A DNA stretch of 64,000 nt, from NCBI RefSeq assembly GCF_001650735.1, contig NZ_LXVY01000001.1, positions 186,001-250,000 on the forward strand, written 5' to 3'. Shown piece after piece: positions 35,271-44,173 of the stretch (the first letter of the stretch is position 1; each line of letters opens with the position of its first letter). Under the pieces are notes generated by a model, which was not told where the DNA came from, did not search any database, and saw only the letters and a list, made by a program, of their open reading frames with translations. A program made the translations under genes and the position numbers. This stretch comes from Sphingomonas sp. TDK1. Its GTDB lineage: Bacteria > Pseudomonadota > Alphaproteobacteria > Sphingomonadales > Sphingomonadaceae.

Positions 35271-37855
35271 CGGCCCGCTCGCTCGCCCTGCTGCCGCTGC
35301 TTGCACTGGTCACGCCGGCCTGGGCCGATCCGCGCCAGTCGATCTCGCTCGACGGCACCTGGCAGGTCCGCATCGACCCCAGCGACGCCGAGGCGGCCAA
35401 GGCGCATCCGAAGGAAGCCGCCTGGTTCCCCGCCAAGGTCCCCGGCAGCGTCCAGCAGGACCTGATCGCGGCGAAGCGCGTGCCCGATCCCTATAAGGGC
35501 ATCAACGAGGCGCCGATCCAATGGGCCGGCCTCACCCGCTGGCAGTTCCGCCGCACGCTGAATGTCACGCCCGAGATGCTGGCGCGCGACCATCTCGACC
35601 TGGTATTCGACGGGCTCGACACCTTCGCGAGCGTTACGCTCAACGGCCGCAAGCTGATCGAGACCGACAACGCCCACCGCCGCTGGCGGGTGGACGCCAA
35701 AGATGCGCTGAAAGCCGGCGCGAACGAGCTGGTCGTCACCATCGCCTCGCCGATCAAGACGCTGCAGCCAATGGTGCTGGCGGAGAAATTTCCGCTGCCC
35801 GGCGAATATGATTCCGCGTTCGGCGACGAACCCAAGGGCAAGCAGACCTCGCCCTATATCCGCAAACCCAAGTACGATTACAGCTGGGACTGGGCGCCGC
35901 GCCTGGTCAAGATCGGCCTGTGGCGGCCGGTACGGCTGGAGGCCTGGGACGATGCCCGCATCGACGGCTTCCGCGTCGATCAGGAAGCGCTGAACCCCGC
36001 CGAGGCCCGGCTGGTGGCACGGTGGAAGCTGCTCGGCGACCGCGCGCGCGCCGTCACCGTCCGCACCCGCATCACCGGCCCCGACGGACAGACCGTCGAA
36101 GCGGCGCGCACGCTCACCCTCGGCGCTGGCGAGAACGCGGTCAGCGTGCCGCTCACGTTAGCCAAGCCCCAGCTCTGGTGGCCGGCGGGCTATGGCGCGC
36201 AGCCCCTCTACAAGGTCGAGGCGACGCTGGAAGAAGACGGCGCGGTCAGCGACCGCGTCTCGCAGCGCATCGGCCTGCGCACCGTCGAGCTGCTCACCCA
36301 GGGCGGCGGCTTCGGCTTCCGCGTCAACGGGCTGCGCATCTTCGCCAAGGGCGCGAACCTGATCCCGTTCGACATGTTCCCCAACAACGTGTCCGAAGCG
36401 CGCATGCGCCGCATGCTCACCGATGCGCGTGACACCAACATGAACATGATCCGCGTCTGGGGCGGCGGATACTATCTCGACGACGCCTTCTACGCCGCCG
36501 CCGACGAGCTCGGGCTGATGGTGTGGCAGGACTTCATGTTCGGCGGCTCGATCACCCCGCCCGACGCGGCGTTCCGCGAGAATGTGCGCATCGAGGCAGA
36601 AGAGCAGGTCGCCCGGCTCCAGCCGCATCCGTCGATCGTCGGCTGGAACGGCGGCAACGAGATCCTGTCGGGCTGGGAAAACTGGTCCGATCGCAAGGCG
36701 TTCAAGAAGAATGTCGGCGCCGACGAGCAGGAGCGGATCGGCGCGGGCATGGCGGTGCTGTTCGATCGCACGCTGCGCGACGCGGTGCTGAAGGAAGCGC
36801 CGGGCACCACCTATTGGCCGGGCTCGCCATCCAACGACTATACCGGCCCGGTCGATACCGATGCGACCGGCGACCGTCATTTTTGGGACGTGTGGTCGGG
36901 TTCCAAGCCGGTCGAGAACTACCTGAACGGCTGCGCGCGGTTCATGTCCGAGTACGGCTTCCAGGCGATGCCGAACCTGTCGACGATCCGCGGCTTCGCG
37001 GGCAACGGCCCGCTGGCGATCGACAGCCCGATACTCAAGGCGCACCAGAAGTTCCTGGCTGGCGAAGGCAATAGCCGCCTCCAGCTCTATCTCGACCAGC
37101 GGCTGCGCAAGCCCGCCGACTTCGCCGATCTCGTCTACCTCACCCAGGTGAACCAGATGCAGGCGATCGGCATGGCCGCACGCCACCACCGTGCCTGCGC
37201 GCCGATCACCATGGGTTCGCTTTACTGGCAGCTCAACGATGCCTGGCCGGCGATCAGCTGGGCGAGCATCGACTATGACGGCCAGTGGAAGCTGCTCCAG
37301 TACGAGGCGCGCCGGATGTTCGCGCCCCAGGCGATCGTCGCCGAGCACAAGGACGGCGTGACCCGCCTTGCTGCCGTGTCCGACGCGACCAGGCTGATCG
37401 CCGCCGAATGGCGCGTGAGCGGTTTCACCATGGACGGCAAGCCGCTGGGCGCAAAGGCGTCGATATTCGACCTGTCGCCGGGCGCGCTCGAACTCGCCAC
37501 CATCGCCGATGCCGATCTGTTCGGCGCCACTGCGCCCGCCGACAGCTATGCCGTCGCCGAGTTGTGGATCGACGGCAAGCCGGTCTCGCGCGCCATCCTC
37601 GAACGGTCCCTGCCCAAGGACATGGCCTATCCGGCCCCGCGCCTGTCCGTCCGCTGGCAGGGCAAGCAGGTGACCATCACCGCCGGCGCCCTCGCCCGCG
37701 CGGTGATGCTCGATTTCGGCACCACCGTCGCGCAGCCGAGCGACAACGGCTTCGATCTGCTGCCGGGCGAAAGCCGTACGCTCACCGTCACCTCCGAGGC
37801 GACTGCTGCTGCGCTCGCCCGCGCCCTCACCCTTCGCACGCTGGGACCCCGTTGA
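35267..37855 (+). CDS. GH2 beta-mannosidase
   Basis: An 862-residue enzyme with a signal peptide (residues 1-20, ending AWA). GH2 mannosidase motifs: WQFRRTLNV near 90, WGGGYYLDDAFYAAADELGLMVWQDF, acid/base Glu465 in WNGGNEI, and nucleophile Glu562 in MSEYGFQ. It would cleave the single beta-mannose of the N-glycan core from chitobiose. The start is a GTG that overlaps the GH20 stop (GTGA). Confidence 0.9.
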   Translation: MTARSLALLPLLALVTPAWADPRQSISLDGTWQVRIDPSDAEAAKAHPKEAAWFPAKVPGSVQQDLIAAKRVPDPYKGINEAPIQWAGLTRWQFRRTLNVTPEMLARDHLDLVFDGLDTFASVTLNGRKLIETDNAHRRWRVDAKDALKAGANELVVTIASPIKTLQPMVLAEKFPLPGEYDSAFGDEPKGKQTSPYIRKPKYDYSWDWAPRLVKIGLWRPVRLEAWDDARIDGFRVDQEALNPAEARLVARWKLLGDRARAVTVRTRITGPDGQTVEAARTLTLGAGENAVSVPLTLAKPQLWWPAGYGAQPLYKVEATLEEDGAVSDRVSQRIGLRTVELLTQGGGFGFRVNGLRIFAKGANLIPFDMFPNNVSEARMRRMLTDARDTNMNMIRVWGGGYYLDDAFYAAADELGLMVWQDFMFGGSITPPDAAFRENVRIEAEEQVARLQPHPSIVGWNGGNEILSGWENWSDRKAFKKNVGADEQERIGAGMAVLFDRTLRDAVLKEAPGTTYWPGSPSNDYTGPVDTDATGDRHFWDVWSGSKPVENYLNGCARFMSEYGFQAMPNLSTIRGFAGNGPLAIDSPILKAHQKFLAGEGNSRLQLYLDQRLRKPADFADLVYLTQVNQMQAIGMAARHHRACAPITMGSLYWQLNDAWPAISWASIDYDGQWKLLQYEARRMFAPQAIVAEHKDGVTRLAAVSDATRLIAAEWRVSGFTMDGKPLGAKASIFDLSPGALELATIADADLFGATAPADSYAVAELWIDGKPVSRAILERSLPKDMAYPAPRLSVRWQGKQVTITAGALARAVMLDFGTTVAQPSDNGFDLLPGESRTLTVTSEATAAALARALTLRTLGPR

Positions 37856-40416
37856 TGCCCCTTCTTCCCCTGCTTCTCCTCGCCGGCGATCCCGATCCGG
37901 TCGCTGCCGCCATCGCCAAGATGACGATCGAGCAGAAGGCCGCGCAGCTCCAGAGCACCGCGCCCGCCGATCCGACCATCGGCCTGCCCGCCTATGACTG
38001 GTGGAACGAGGGCCTGCACGGCCTCGCCCGCGACGGGTACGCCACGGTGTTCCCGCAGGCGATCGGCCTCGCCGCCACCTGGGACGTGCCGCTGCTCCAC
38101 AAGGTGGGCGACACCGTCGCCACCGAGGCGCGCGCCAAGTTCAACGCGAAGCCGGTAAGCGCCGACCGCAAGATCTATGAGGGGCTGACGATCTGGTCGC
38201 CCAACATCAACATCTTCCGCGATCCGCGCTGGGGTCGCGGCCAGGAAACCTATGGCGAGGATCCCTTCCTCACCGGCCATCTCGCGATCGGCTTCATCCA
38301 GGGGCTGCAGGGTCCGGACCCGGCACACCCCAAGGTGCTCGCCACACCCAAGCATTTCGCGGTGCATAGCGGTCCCGAAGCCGGGCGCGACGGCTTCGAC
38401 GTCGATCCCAGCCCGCAGGATCTGGAATCGACCTACACCCCCGCCTTCCGCCTCGCCATCACCGAGGGCAAGGCGCAGTCGCTGATGTGCGCGTACAACT
38501 CGATCCACGGCACGCCGGCCTGCGCCGCGGGCGGATTGCTCAACGACAAGCTGCGCAAGGACTGGGGCTTTACCGGCCTGACCGTCTCGGACTGCGACGC
38601 GGTGGCCAACATCCACAGCTTCCACCATTACAGCTTGGATGCAGCGGAAGCCGCTGCGGTCGCGATCAAGGGCGGGAACGACCTGAATTGCGGCACCACC
38701 TATGCGGCGCTGCCCGAGGCGGTGAAGCGCGGGCTGGTCAGCGAGGCGGAAGTGGACGTGGCGCTGAAGCGCGCGCTCGACGCCCGCCGCGCGCTCGGCA
38801 TCGCGTTCGGCGGCGCCAATCCGTGGGGCAAGATCAAGCCGAGCGAACTCGGCACCCCGGCCCGCCGCGCGCTGGCGCTGGAGGCCGCGCGCAAGGCGAT
38901 CGTGCTGCTCAAGAATGACGGCGACCGCCTGCCGCTCGCGACCGGCGGCCGCATCGCGGTGATCGGCGCCAATGCCGACGATCTCGGCGTGCTGGAGGGC
39001 AATTATCACGGCACCGCCAAGGATCCGGTGACCCCGCTCGACGGCATCCGCCGCCAATTCGGCGCCGATCGCGTCGTATATGCGCAAGGCTCGCAGCTGG
39101 CCGAGGCCGGCGCGGTGATCATGCCCGAAACCGCCTTCCGCGCCGGGGGCAAGCCTGGCCTGAAGGCCGAGTATTTCGCCTCGCCGACGGTTACCGGCAC
39201 TCCGGTGGCCACCCGGCAGGACCGACGCATCGACTTCAACTATACCCGCGCAGCACCGCTGCCGGGGTTGAACCCCACCGGCTTTGCGGTGCGCTGGAGC
39301 GGCGAGTTTACGCCCCCAGGCGCGGGCGAGTATGAGCTTGCGGTCGACATCCCCGCCTGCTGGAAGGACTGCACCACGCACGACGCGGTACGGCTGTGGG
39401 TCGACGGCAAACTCCTCCACGACGGTCCGCTCGGCAAGGCGCGCGTCGCGGTGAAGGTCGCCAGCGAGGGCCGCCCCGTGCCCTTCCGCATGGAGATCGA
39501 CCATCGCAGCGAGGATTTTGGCGTCCGCCTGATGTGGCAGCCCCCGGCCGAGCCGATGCTCGCCCAGGCACTCGATGCCGCCAAGAACGCCGACACCATC
39601 GTCGCGGTGCTCGGCCTGTCGCCCGATCTCGAGGGCGAGGCGCTCAGCGTCTCGATCCCCGGTTTCGTCGGCGGTGACCGGACCGACATCGCGCTGCCTC
39701 GCCCGCAGCTCGAATTGCTGAAGGCGCTGCGCAAGACCGGCAAGCCGCTCGTCCTCGTCCTCACCAGCGGCAGTGCGGTGGCGGTCGACCCGAGCCTCGC
39801 CGACGCGATTCTGGAGGCCTGGTATCCCGGCGAAGAGGGCGGCACCGCGATCGCCGAGACGCTGGCGGGCAAGAACAACCCGTCGGGCCGTCTGCCGCTG
39901 ACCTTCTACGCCTCGGTAGATGATCTGCCGGCGTTCGTCGATTACGGCATGAAGGAGCGCACCTATCGCTACTTCACCGGCAAGCCGCTCTGGGGCTTCG
40001 GCCATGGTCTGAGCTACACCAAGTTCGCCTATGGCGATGTGGCAGTGAAGGCCGCAGGCATCGGCCAGCCGGTGCAGGTCCGCACCACGCTCACCAACGC
40101 GGGCAACCGCAGCGGTGAGGAAGTGGCACAGGTCTATGTCGTGACGCCGGCCGCCGGCAAACCAGGCGGGTTCACGACGCCGGTCCTCCAGCGCCAGCTC
40201 GCGGGCTTTCAGCGGGCGTCGCTCGCGCCGGGCAAGTCGGCCAGCCTGTCGTTCACGCTCGATCCGCGCAGCATCAGCAGCGTCGCGCGCGACGGCACCC
40301 GCCGGGTGCTGCCGGGCAGCTATCGCGTCTGGATCGGCGGCGGCCAGCCTGGCGACGGCGCCGGCCAGTGGGCCGAATTCACGCTAACCGGGGACGCGCA
40401 GGTGCTGCCGAAATGA
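37855..40416 (+). CDS. GH3 glycosidase with PA14 domain, candidate N-glycan beta-xylosidase
   Basis: An 853-residue GH3 enzyme. Its N terminus MPLLPLLLLAG looks like a short or weak signal. The barrel has SPNINIFRDPRWGRGQETYGEDP and the nucleophile Asp246 in TVSDCDAV. A PA14 domain (about 430-570) is inserted in the second domain, and a C-terminal fibronectin-III-like domain follows. GH3 enzymes include xylosidases and glucosidases. The position beside GH125 and GH92 parallels Xanthomonas NixI, a beta-1,2-xylosidase on plant N-glycans. The ATG overlaps the previous stop (TGATG). Confidence 0.87.
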   Translation: MPLLPLLLLAGDPDPVAAAIAKMTIEQKAAQLQSTAPADPTIGLPAYDWWNEGLHGLARDGYATVFPQAIGLAATWDVPLLHKVGDTVATEARAKFNAKPVSADRKIYEGLTIWSPNINIFRDPRWGRGQETYGEDPFLTGHLAIGFIQGLQGPDPAHPKVLATPKHFAVHSGPEAGRDGFDVDPSPQDLESTYTPAFRLAITEGKAQSLMCAYNSIHGTPACAAGGLLNDKLRKDWGFTGLTVSDCDAVANIHSFHHYSLDAAEAAAVAIKGGNDLNCGTTYAALPEAVKRGLVSEAEVDVALKRALDARRALGIAFGGANPWGKIKPSELGTPARRALALEAARKAIVLLKNDGDRLPLATGGRIAVIGANADDLGVLEGNYHGTAKDPVTPLDGIRRQFGADRVVYAQGSQLAEAGAVIMPETAFRAGGKPGLKAEYFASPTVTGTPVATRQDRRIDFNYTRAAPLPGLNPTGFAVRWSGEFTPPGAGEYELAVDIPACWKDCTTHDAVRLWVDGKLLHDGPLGKARVAVKVASEGRPVPFRMEIDHRSEDFGVRLMWQPPAEPMLAQALDAAKNADTIVAVLGLSPDLEGEALSVSIPGFVGGDRTDIALPRPQLELLKALRKTGKPLVLVLTSGSAVAVDPSLADAILEAWYPGEEGGTAIAETLAGKNNPSGRLPLTFYASVDDLPAFVDYGMKERTYRYFTGKPLWGFGHGLSYTKFAYGDVAVKAAGIGQPVQVRTTLTNAGNRSGEEVAQVYVVTPAAGKPGGFTTPVLQRQLAGFQRASLAPGKSASLSFTLDPRSISSVARDGTRRVLPGSYRVWIGGGQPGDGAGQWAEFTLTGDAQVLPK

Positions 40417-41852
40417 TCGCCGAAATGATCAATCGCCGCACCCTGCTCGGCTCGGGCCTCGCGCTCGCCGCCACCCCCGCCTTTGCCGCGAACGAGGCTG
40501 CGTTCGTCAGCAAGCGGCCCGCGCCGGCCGAACGCCGCTTCGTCAGCAAGGCGGTGGAGCGCGAAATCGTGCGTGTTTCCAGCAAGATCGCCGATCCCAA
40601 GCTGCGCTGGATGTTCGGCAATTGCTATCCGAACACGCTCGACACCACCGTGAAAATGGGCGTGGTAGACGGCAAGCCCGACGCGTTCGTCATCACCGGC
40701 GACATTGATGCGCTCTGGCTGCGCGACAGCTCAGCGCAGGTACGGCCCTATCTGCATCTGGCAAAAGAGGACGCCGATCTCCGCCGCCTGTACCAGGGCC
40801 TGATCGCTCGTCAGGCCCGCTGCATCCTGCTCGATCCCTACGCCAATGCCTTCCTCTCGGATCCGCATGCCCACACCAAGCTGAGCTGGGCACTGCACGA
40901 CAAGACCGAGATGAAGCCCGGCGTCGCCGAACGAAAATGGGAGATCGACAGCCTCTGCTATCCGATCCGGCTCGCCCATGACTATTGGAAGGCGACCGGC
41001 GACACCACACCGTTCGACGCGCAGTGGGCGGAGGCCGCGCGCGCCATTCTCCGCACGTTCCGCGAGCAGCAGCGCAAGGACGGCCCTGGCCCCTATCGCT
41101 TCCTGCGAAGCAGCGACCGGCCGACGGAAACGCTGATGCTCGATGGCTATGGCCCGCCCAGCCGGCCCATTGGTCTCATACATTCGGGTTTCCGCCCATC
41201 GGACGATGCCTGCGTCTATCCCTTTCTGATTCCGTCCAATTACTTTGCGGTGACGACGCTGCGTGAGCTGGCCGCGCTGGCGGCGGCGGTGCGGAACGAC
41301 GTGGCGCTCGCCAACGACGCCAAGGCGCTGGCCGATGAAGTCGCGGCGGCGCTGCGCGAATACGGCACGATGCGACTGCGCGACGGGCGCGAGGTGATCG
41401 CCTTCGAAGTCGACGGCTTCGGCAACGCAATCTTCATGGACGACGCCAATGTCCCGTCGCTTTCCAGCCTCGCATATCTGCGCTGCGTCGATCGCGAGGA
41501 CCCTCTGTGGCAGCGCACGGCGGCGGCGGCGTGGAGCGCGGCCAATCCCTATTGGTCCCGCGGCAGTGTCGTCGAAGGCATTGGCGGGCCGCATGTCGGC
41601 CTCGACCATGTCTGGCCGATGTCGTTGATTATGCGCGGATTTTCATACGACAGCGATCCGCGAACGCTTCGCAATATCCTGCGAATGCTTAGCAATAGCG
41701 ATGCCAGGACAGGCTTCATCCATGAAGCCGTGGATCAGAACGATCCCTCCAAGTTCACGCGCGACTGGTTCGCATGGGCCAATGGCCTGTTCGGCGAACT
41801 TCTTCTCCACCTCGCGACGGTGCAACCCAAACTTCTCCAGGAAATGCTGTGA
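40413..41852 (+). CDS. GH125 exo-alpha-1,6-mannosidase
   Basis: A 479-residue enzyme with an N-terminal Tat-like signal (MINRRTLLGSG, ending TPAFA). The (alpha/alpha)6-barrel motifs include the general acid region GFRPSDDA with Asp264-Asp265, and FIHEAVDQND near the C-terminal half with the catalytic Glu. GH125 enzymes remove alpha-1,6-linked mannose from N-glycan cores. Counterpart of NixJ in Xanthomonas. The ATG overlaps the GH3 stop. Confidence 0.9.
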   Translation: MIAEMINRRTLLGSGLALAATPAFAANEAAFVSKRPAPAERRFVSKAVEREIVRVSSKIADPKLRWMFGNCYPNTLDTTVKMGVVDGKPDAFVITGDIDALWLRDSSAQVRPYLHLAKEDADLRRLYQGLIARQARCILLDPYANAFLSDPHAHTKLSWALHDKTEMKPGVAERKWEIDSLCYPIRLAHDYWKATGDTTPFDAQWAEAARAILRTFREQQRKDGPGPYRFLRSSDRPTETLMLDGYGPPSRPIGLIHSGFRPSDDACVYPFLIPSNYFAVTTLRELAALAAAVRNDVALANDAKALADEVAAALREYGTMRLRDGREVIAFEVDGFGNAIFMDDANVPSLSSLAYLRCVDREDPLWQRTAAAAWSAANPYWSRGSVVEGIGGPHVGLDHVWPMSLIMRGFSYDSDPRTLRNILRMLSNSDARTGFIHEAVDQNDPSKFTRDWFAWANGLFGELLLHLATVQPKLLQEML

Positions 41853-44173
41853 CTCCTACCCGACGGCACCTTCTCGCCAGCAGCGCGGCCGGCTTGGCTG
41901 CCGCAGCCGCGCCGCGAACCGTTCTGGCAAAACCCATAGCTGAAAATGCGCCTAACCTGTTCGTCGGCACCGGCGGGACCGGCCACACCTTTCCTGGTGC
42001 CACCCTGCCCTTCGGCATGGTGCAGTTGAGCGCGGACACGGGCGTGGAGCGCTGGGAAACCTGTTCGGGTTATTATCACAGCGACGGATCGATCCTGGGC
42101 TTCTCGCACACCCATCTTTCCGGCACCGGCATCGGCGACCTGCTCGACCTGCTCGTCACCCCCGGCCGGGGCGCGGTGCTGTTGCAGCCGGGAACGCGCG
42201 AGAAGCCCGAAACGGGCTATCGCCAGCGCTACCATGACGAGCATGCGCAGCCCGGCTATTACCGTGTAGCCCTCGCCAACGGCGTGCTCGCCGAGCTTAC
42301 CACGACCGAGCGAACTGGTTGGCATCGTTACACTTTCCCGGCCGGCTCCGGACATTTGCTACTTGACCTGTCGCACCTCGTCCTGGACAGTTCGGATAGC
42401 CCGCCGCTGATCGCGGACGCGCTGATGGAATTGGAACCGGACGGCACGATCACCGGTCGGCGACAAGTTTTCCGCTGGGCCAAGGGTCGAAAGATCTTCT
42501 TCGCGCTCCAGCTGTCGCGCCAGCCCGATCGGATCACATTCTACGGCGATGACGATGCGGAGCAGCCGACGGGGAGCAGCAAGGTCACCGGCCGGAGATT
42601 GAAGGCGGTCCTGCATTATGCGGATGCCGGAAATGCCCCAATTCTCGTACGTTGCGGGATCTCGGCGGTGGACGTCGCGGGGGCCCGCGCCAACCTCGTC
42701 ACCGAGGCGGGACATTGGGACTTTGATCGGACGCGCCGCGATGCCACCGCCCGGTGGCAACCGGCGCTGGATGCCGTCCGTGTCGAGGGCGGCACGGCGG
42801 ATCAGCGAACGATCCTCGCAAGCGCGCTCTACCACGCCCAACTCGCACCTACCCTGTTCTCGGATGTGGACGGCCGCTATGCCGGACTGGACGGTCAGAT
42901 TCACACCGTTCCGAAGGGCGATGCAGCCTACAGCACCTACTCGCTTTGGGACACATATCGGGGGCTGCATCCGCTGCTCACGCTGATCGCGCCGGCGCGC
43001 GCCAAATCGCTTGTCGACGATCTGATCCGGCAAACGGCGCAATCGCGGTATGGCCCGCTTGTCTGGCCGCTGCAGGGCAAGGAAACGGGAACGATGATTG
43101 GCTGGCACGGCGTGGTGCCGCTCGCCGAAGCGCAGGCCAAAGGCATCAAGGCCGATTACGCCGCCGCCTGGCCCGCGATCCGCCGCCGCAGCTTCGATTT
43201 CACCGCGCCGGACAAGGACAACAGCAAGGGCCGCGATCTCTACGATCGCATGGGCTATGTACCTGCGGACAAATGGTTCGAGAGCGTGAGCCGCACCCAG
43301 GAATATGCCTATGACGACTGGGCATCCTCGCATCTGGCGGCCGCTATCGGCGAGAAGGGCGATGCCGAACGTCTGCGCAAGCGCTCGCGCAACTGGCGCA
43401 ATGTGATCGACGGCAACATCGGCTTCGCGCGACCGCGCTTCGCGGACGGCAGCTGGTGGACACCCTATGATCCCGTCCAGCTCGGCCACATGCCCAAGCC
43501 CTGGTGGCGTGACTATACGGAGGCGAATGGCTGGCAGGCGACTTTCCTCAACCAGCACGACATCTACGGGCTGATCGCCCATATGGGCGGGGACTCGAAA
43601 TTCGAGGCGAAGCTGGATGCGCTGTTCAACGCGCCTTCCACGTTGCCGGCCAATGCGCCGCCGGACATTTCGGGACTGGTCGGCCAGTACGCGCACGGCA
43701 ACGAACCCGACCAGCACGCGGCCTATCTCTACGCCTATGTCGGCGCGCCGTGGAAGTCGCAGGCGATGGTGCGCCGGCTGTGCACCGAGATGTACAAGAA
43801 CGATCCCGACGGGATCATCGGCAACGACGATTGCGGACAGATGAGCGCGTGGTTCGTCTTCTCGGCATTGGGGTTCTACCCGGTCGATCCCGTAGAGGCG
43901 ATCTATGTGTTCGGCTCGCCGCTGTTCGAACGGGCGGAAGTCATCGTCGGCGAAGGCAAGCGGCTGGTGATTGAGGCGCCGGGCAACCGCGCCGATACAC
44001 CCTATGTCGCGGCCGTCCGCTGGAACGGCAAGCCGTGGCGCAAGAGCTGGATCGCCCATGCCGATTTGGTGAAGGGCGGCACGCTGCGTTTCACCATGTC
44101 GGACAAGCCCAACCCCGCCTTCGGCCGCACGCTTGCCGATCGGCCGCCCTCCAATGGGCGCGCGCCCGGCTGA
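41849..44173 (+). CDS. GH92 alpha-mannosidase (calcium-dependent)
   Basis: A 774-residue enzyme starting with a GTG that overlaps the previous stop (GTGA). The signal is of Tat type (TPTRRHLLASSAAGL). GH92 motifs: SGYYHSDGSILGFSHTHLSG near 60-80, the acid Glu in HGNEPDQH near 610, and the NDDCGQMSAW base region near 655. GH92 enzymes use Ca2+ to invert alpha-1,2, alpha-1,3 or alpha-1,4 mannose bonds. Counterpart of NixK, which removes alpha-1,3-mannose. Confidence 0.92.
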   Translation: MTPTRRHLLASSAAGLAAAAAPRTVLAKPIAENAPNLFVGTGGTGHTFPGATLPFGMVQLSADTGVERWETCSGYYHSDGSILGFSHTHLSGTGIGDLLDLLVTPGRGAVLLQPGTREKPETGYRQRYHDEHAQPGYYRVALANGVLAELTTTERTGWHRYTFPAGSGHLLLDLSHLVLDSSDSPPLIADALMELEPDGTITGRRQVFRWAKGRKIFFALQLSRQPDRITFYGDDDAEQPTGSSKVTGRRLKAVLHYADAGNAPILVRCGISAVDVAGARANLVTEAGHWDFDRTRRDATARWQPALDAVRVEGGTADQRTILASALYHAQLAPTLFSDVDGRYAGLDGQIHTVPKGDAAYSTYSLWDTYRGLHPLLTLIAPARAKSLVDDLIRQTAQSRYGPLVWPLQGKETGTMIGWHGVVPLAEAQAKGIKADYAAAWPAIRRRSFDFTAPDKDNSKGRDLYDRMGYVPADKWFESVSRTQEYAYDDWASSHLAAAIGEKGDAERLRKRSRNWRNVIDGNIGFARPRFADGSWWTPYDPVQLGHMPKPWWRDYTEANGWQATFLNQHDIYGLIAHMGGDSKFEAKLDALFNAPSTLPANAPPDISGLVGQYAHGNEPDQHAAYLYAYVGAPWKSQAMVRRLCTEMYKNDPDGIIGNDDCGQMSAWFVFSALGFYPVDPVEAIYVFGSPLFERAEVIVGEGKRLVIEAPGNRADTPYVAAVRWNGKPWRKSWIAHADLVKGGTLRFTMSDKPNPAFGRTLADRPPSNGRAPG

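Noticed and set aside
33147..35306. Long minus-strand open frame opposite the GH20 gene
   Set aside because: Antisense shadow of a gene with clear GH20 catalytic motifs; no domain in the reverse reading.
37627..40005. 792-codon minus-strand frame opposite the GH3 gene
   Set aside because: Antisense shadow caused by GC-rich third positions.
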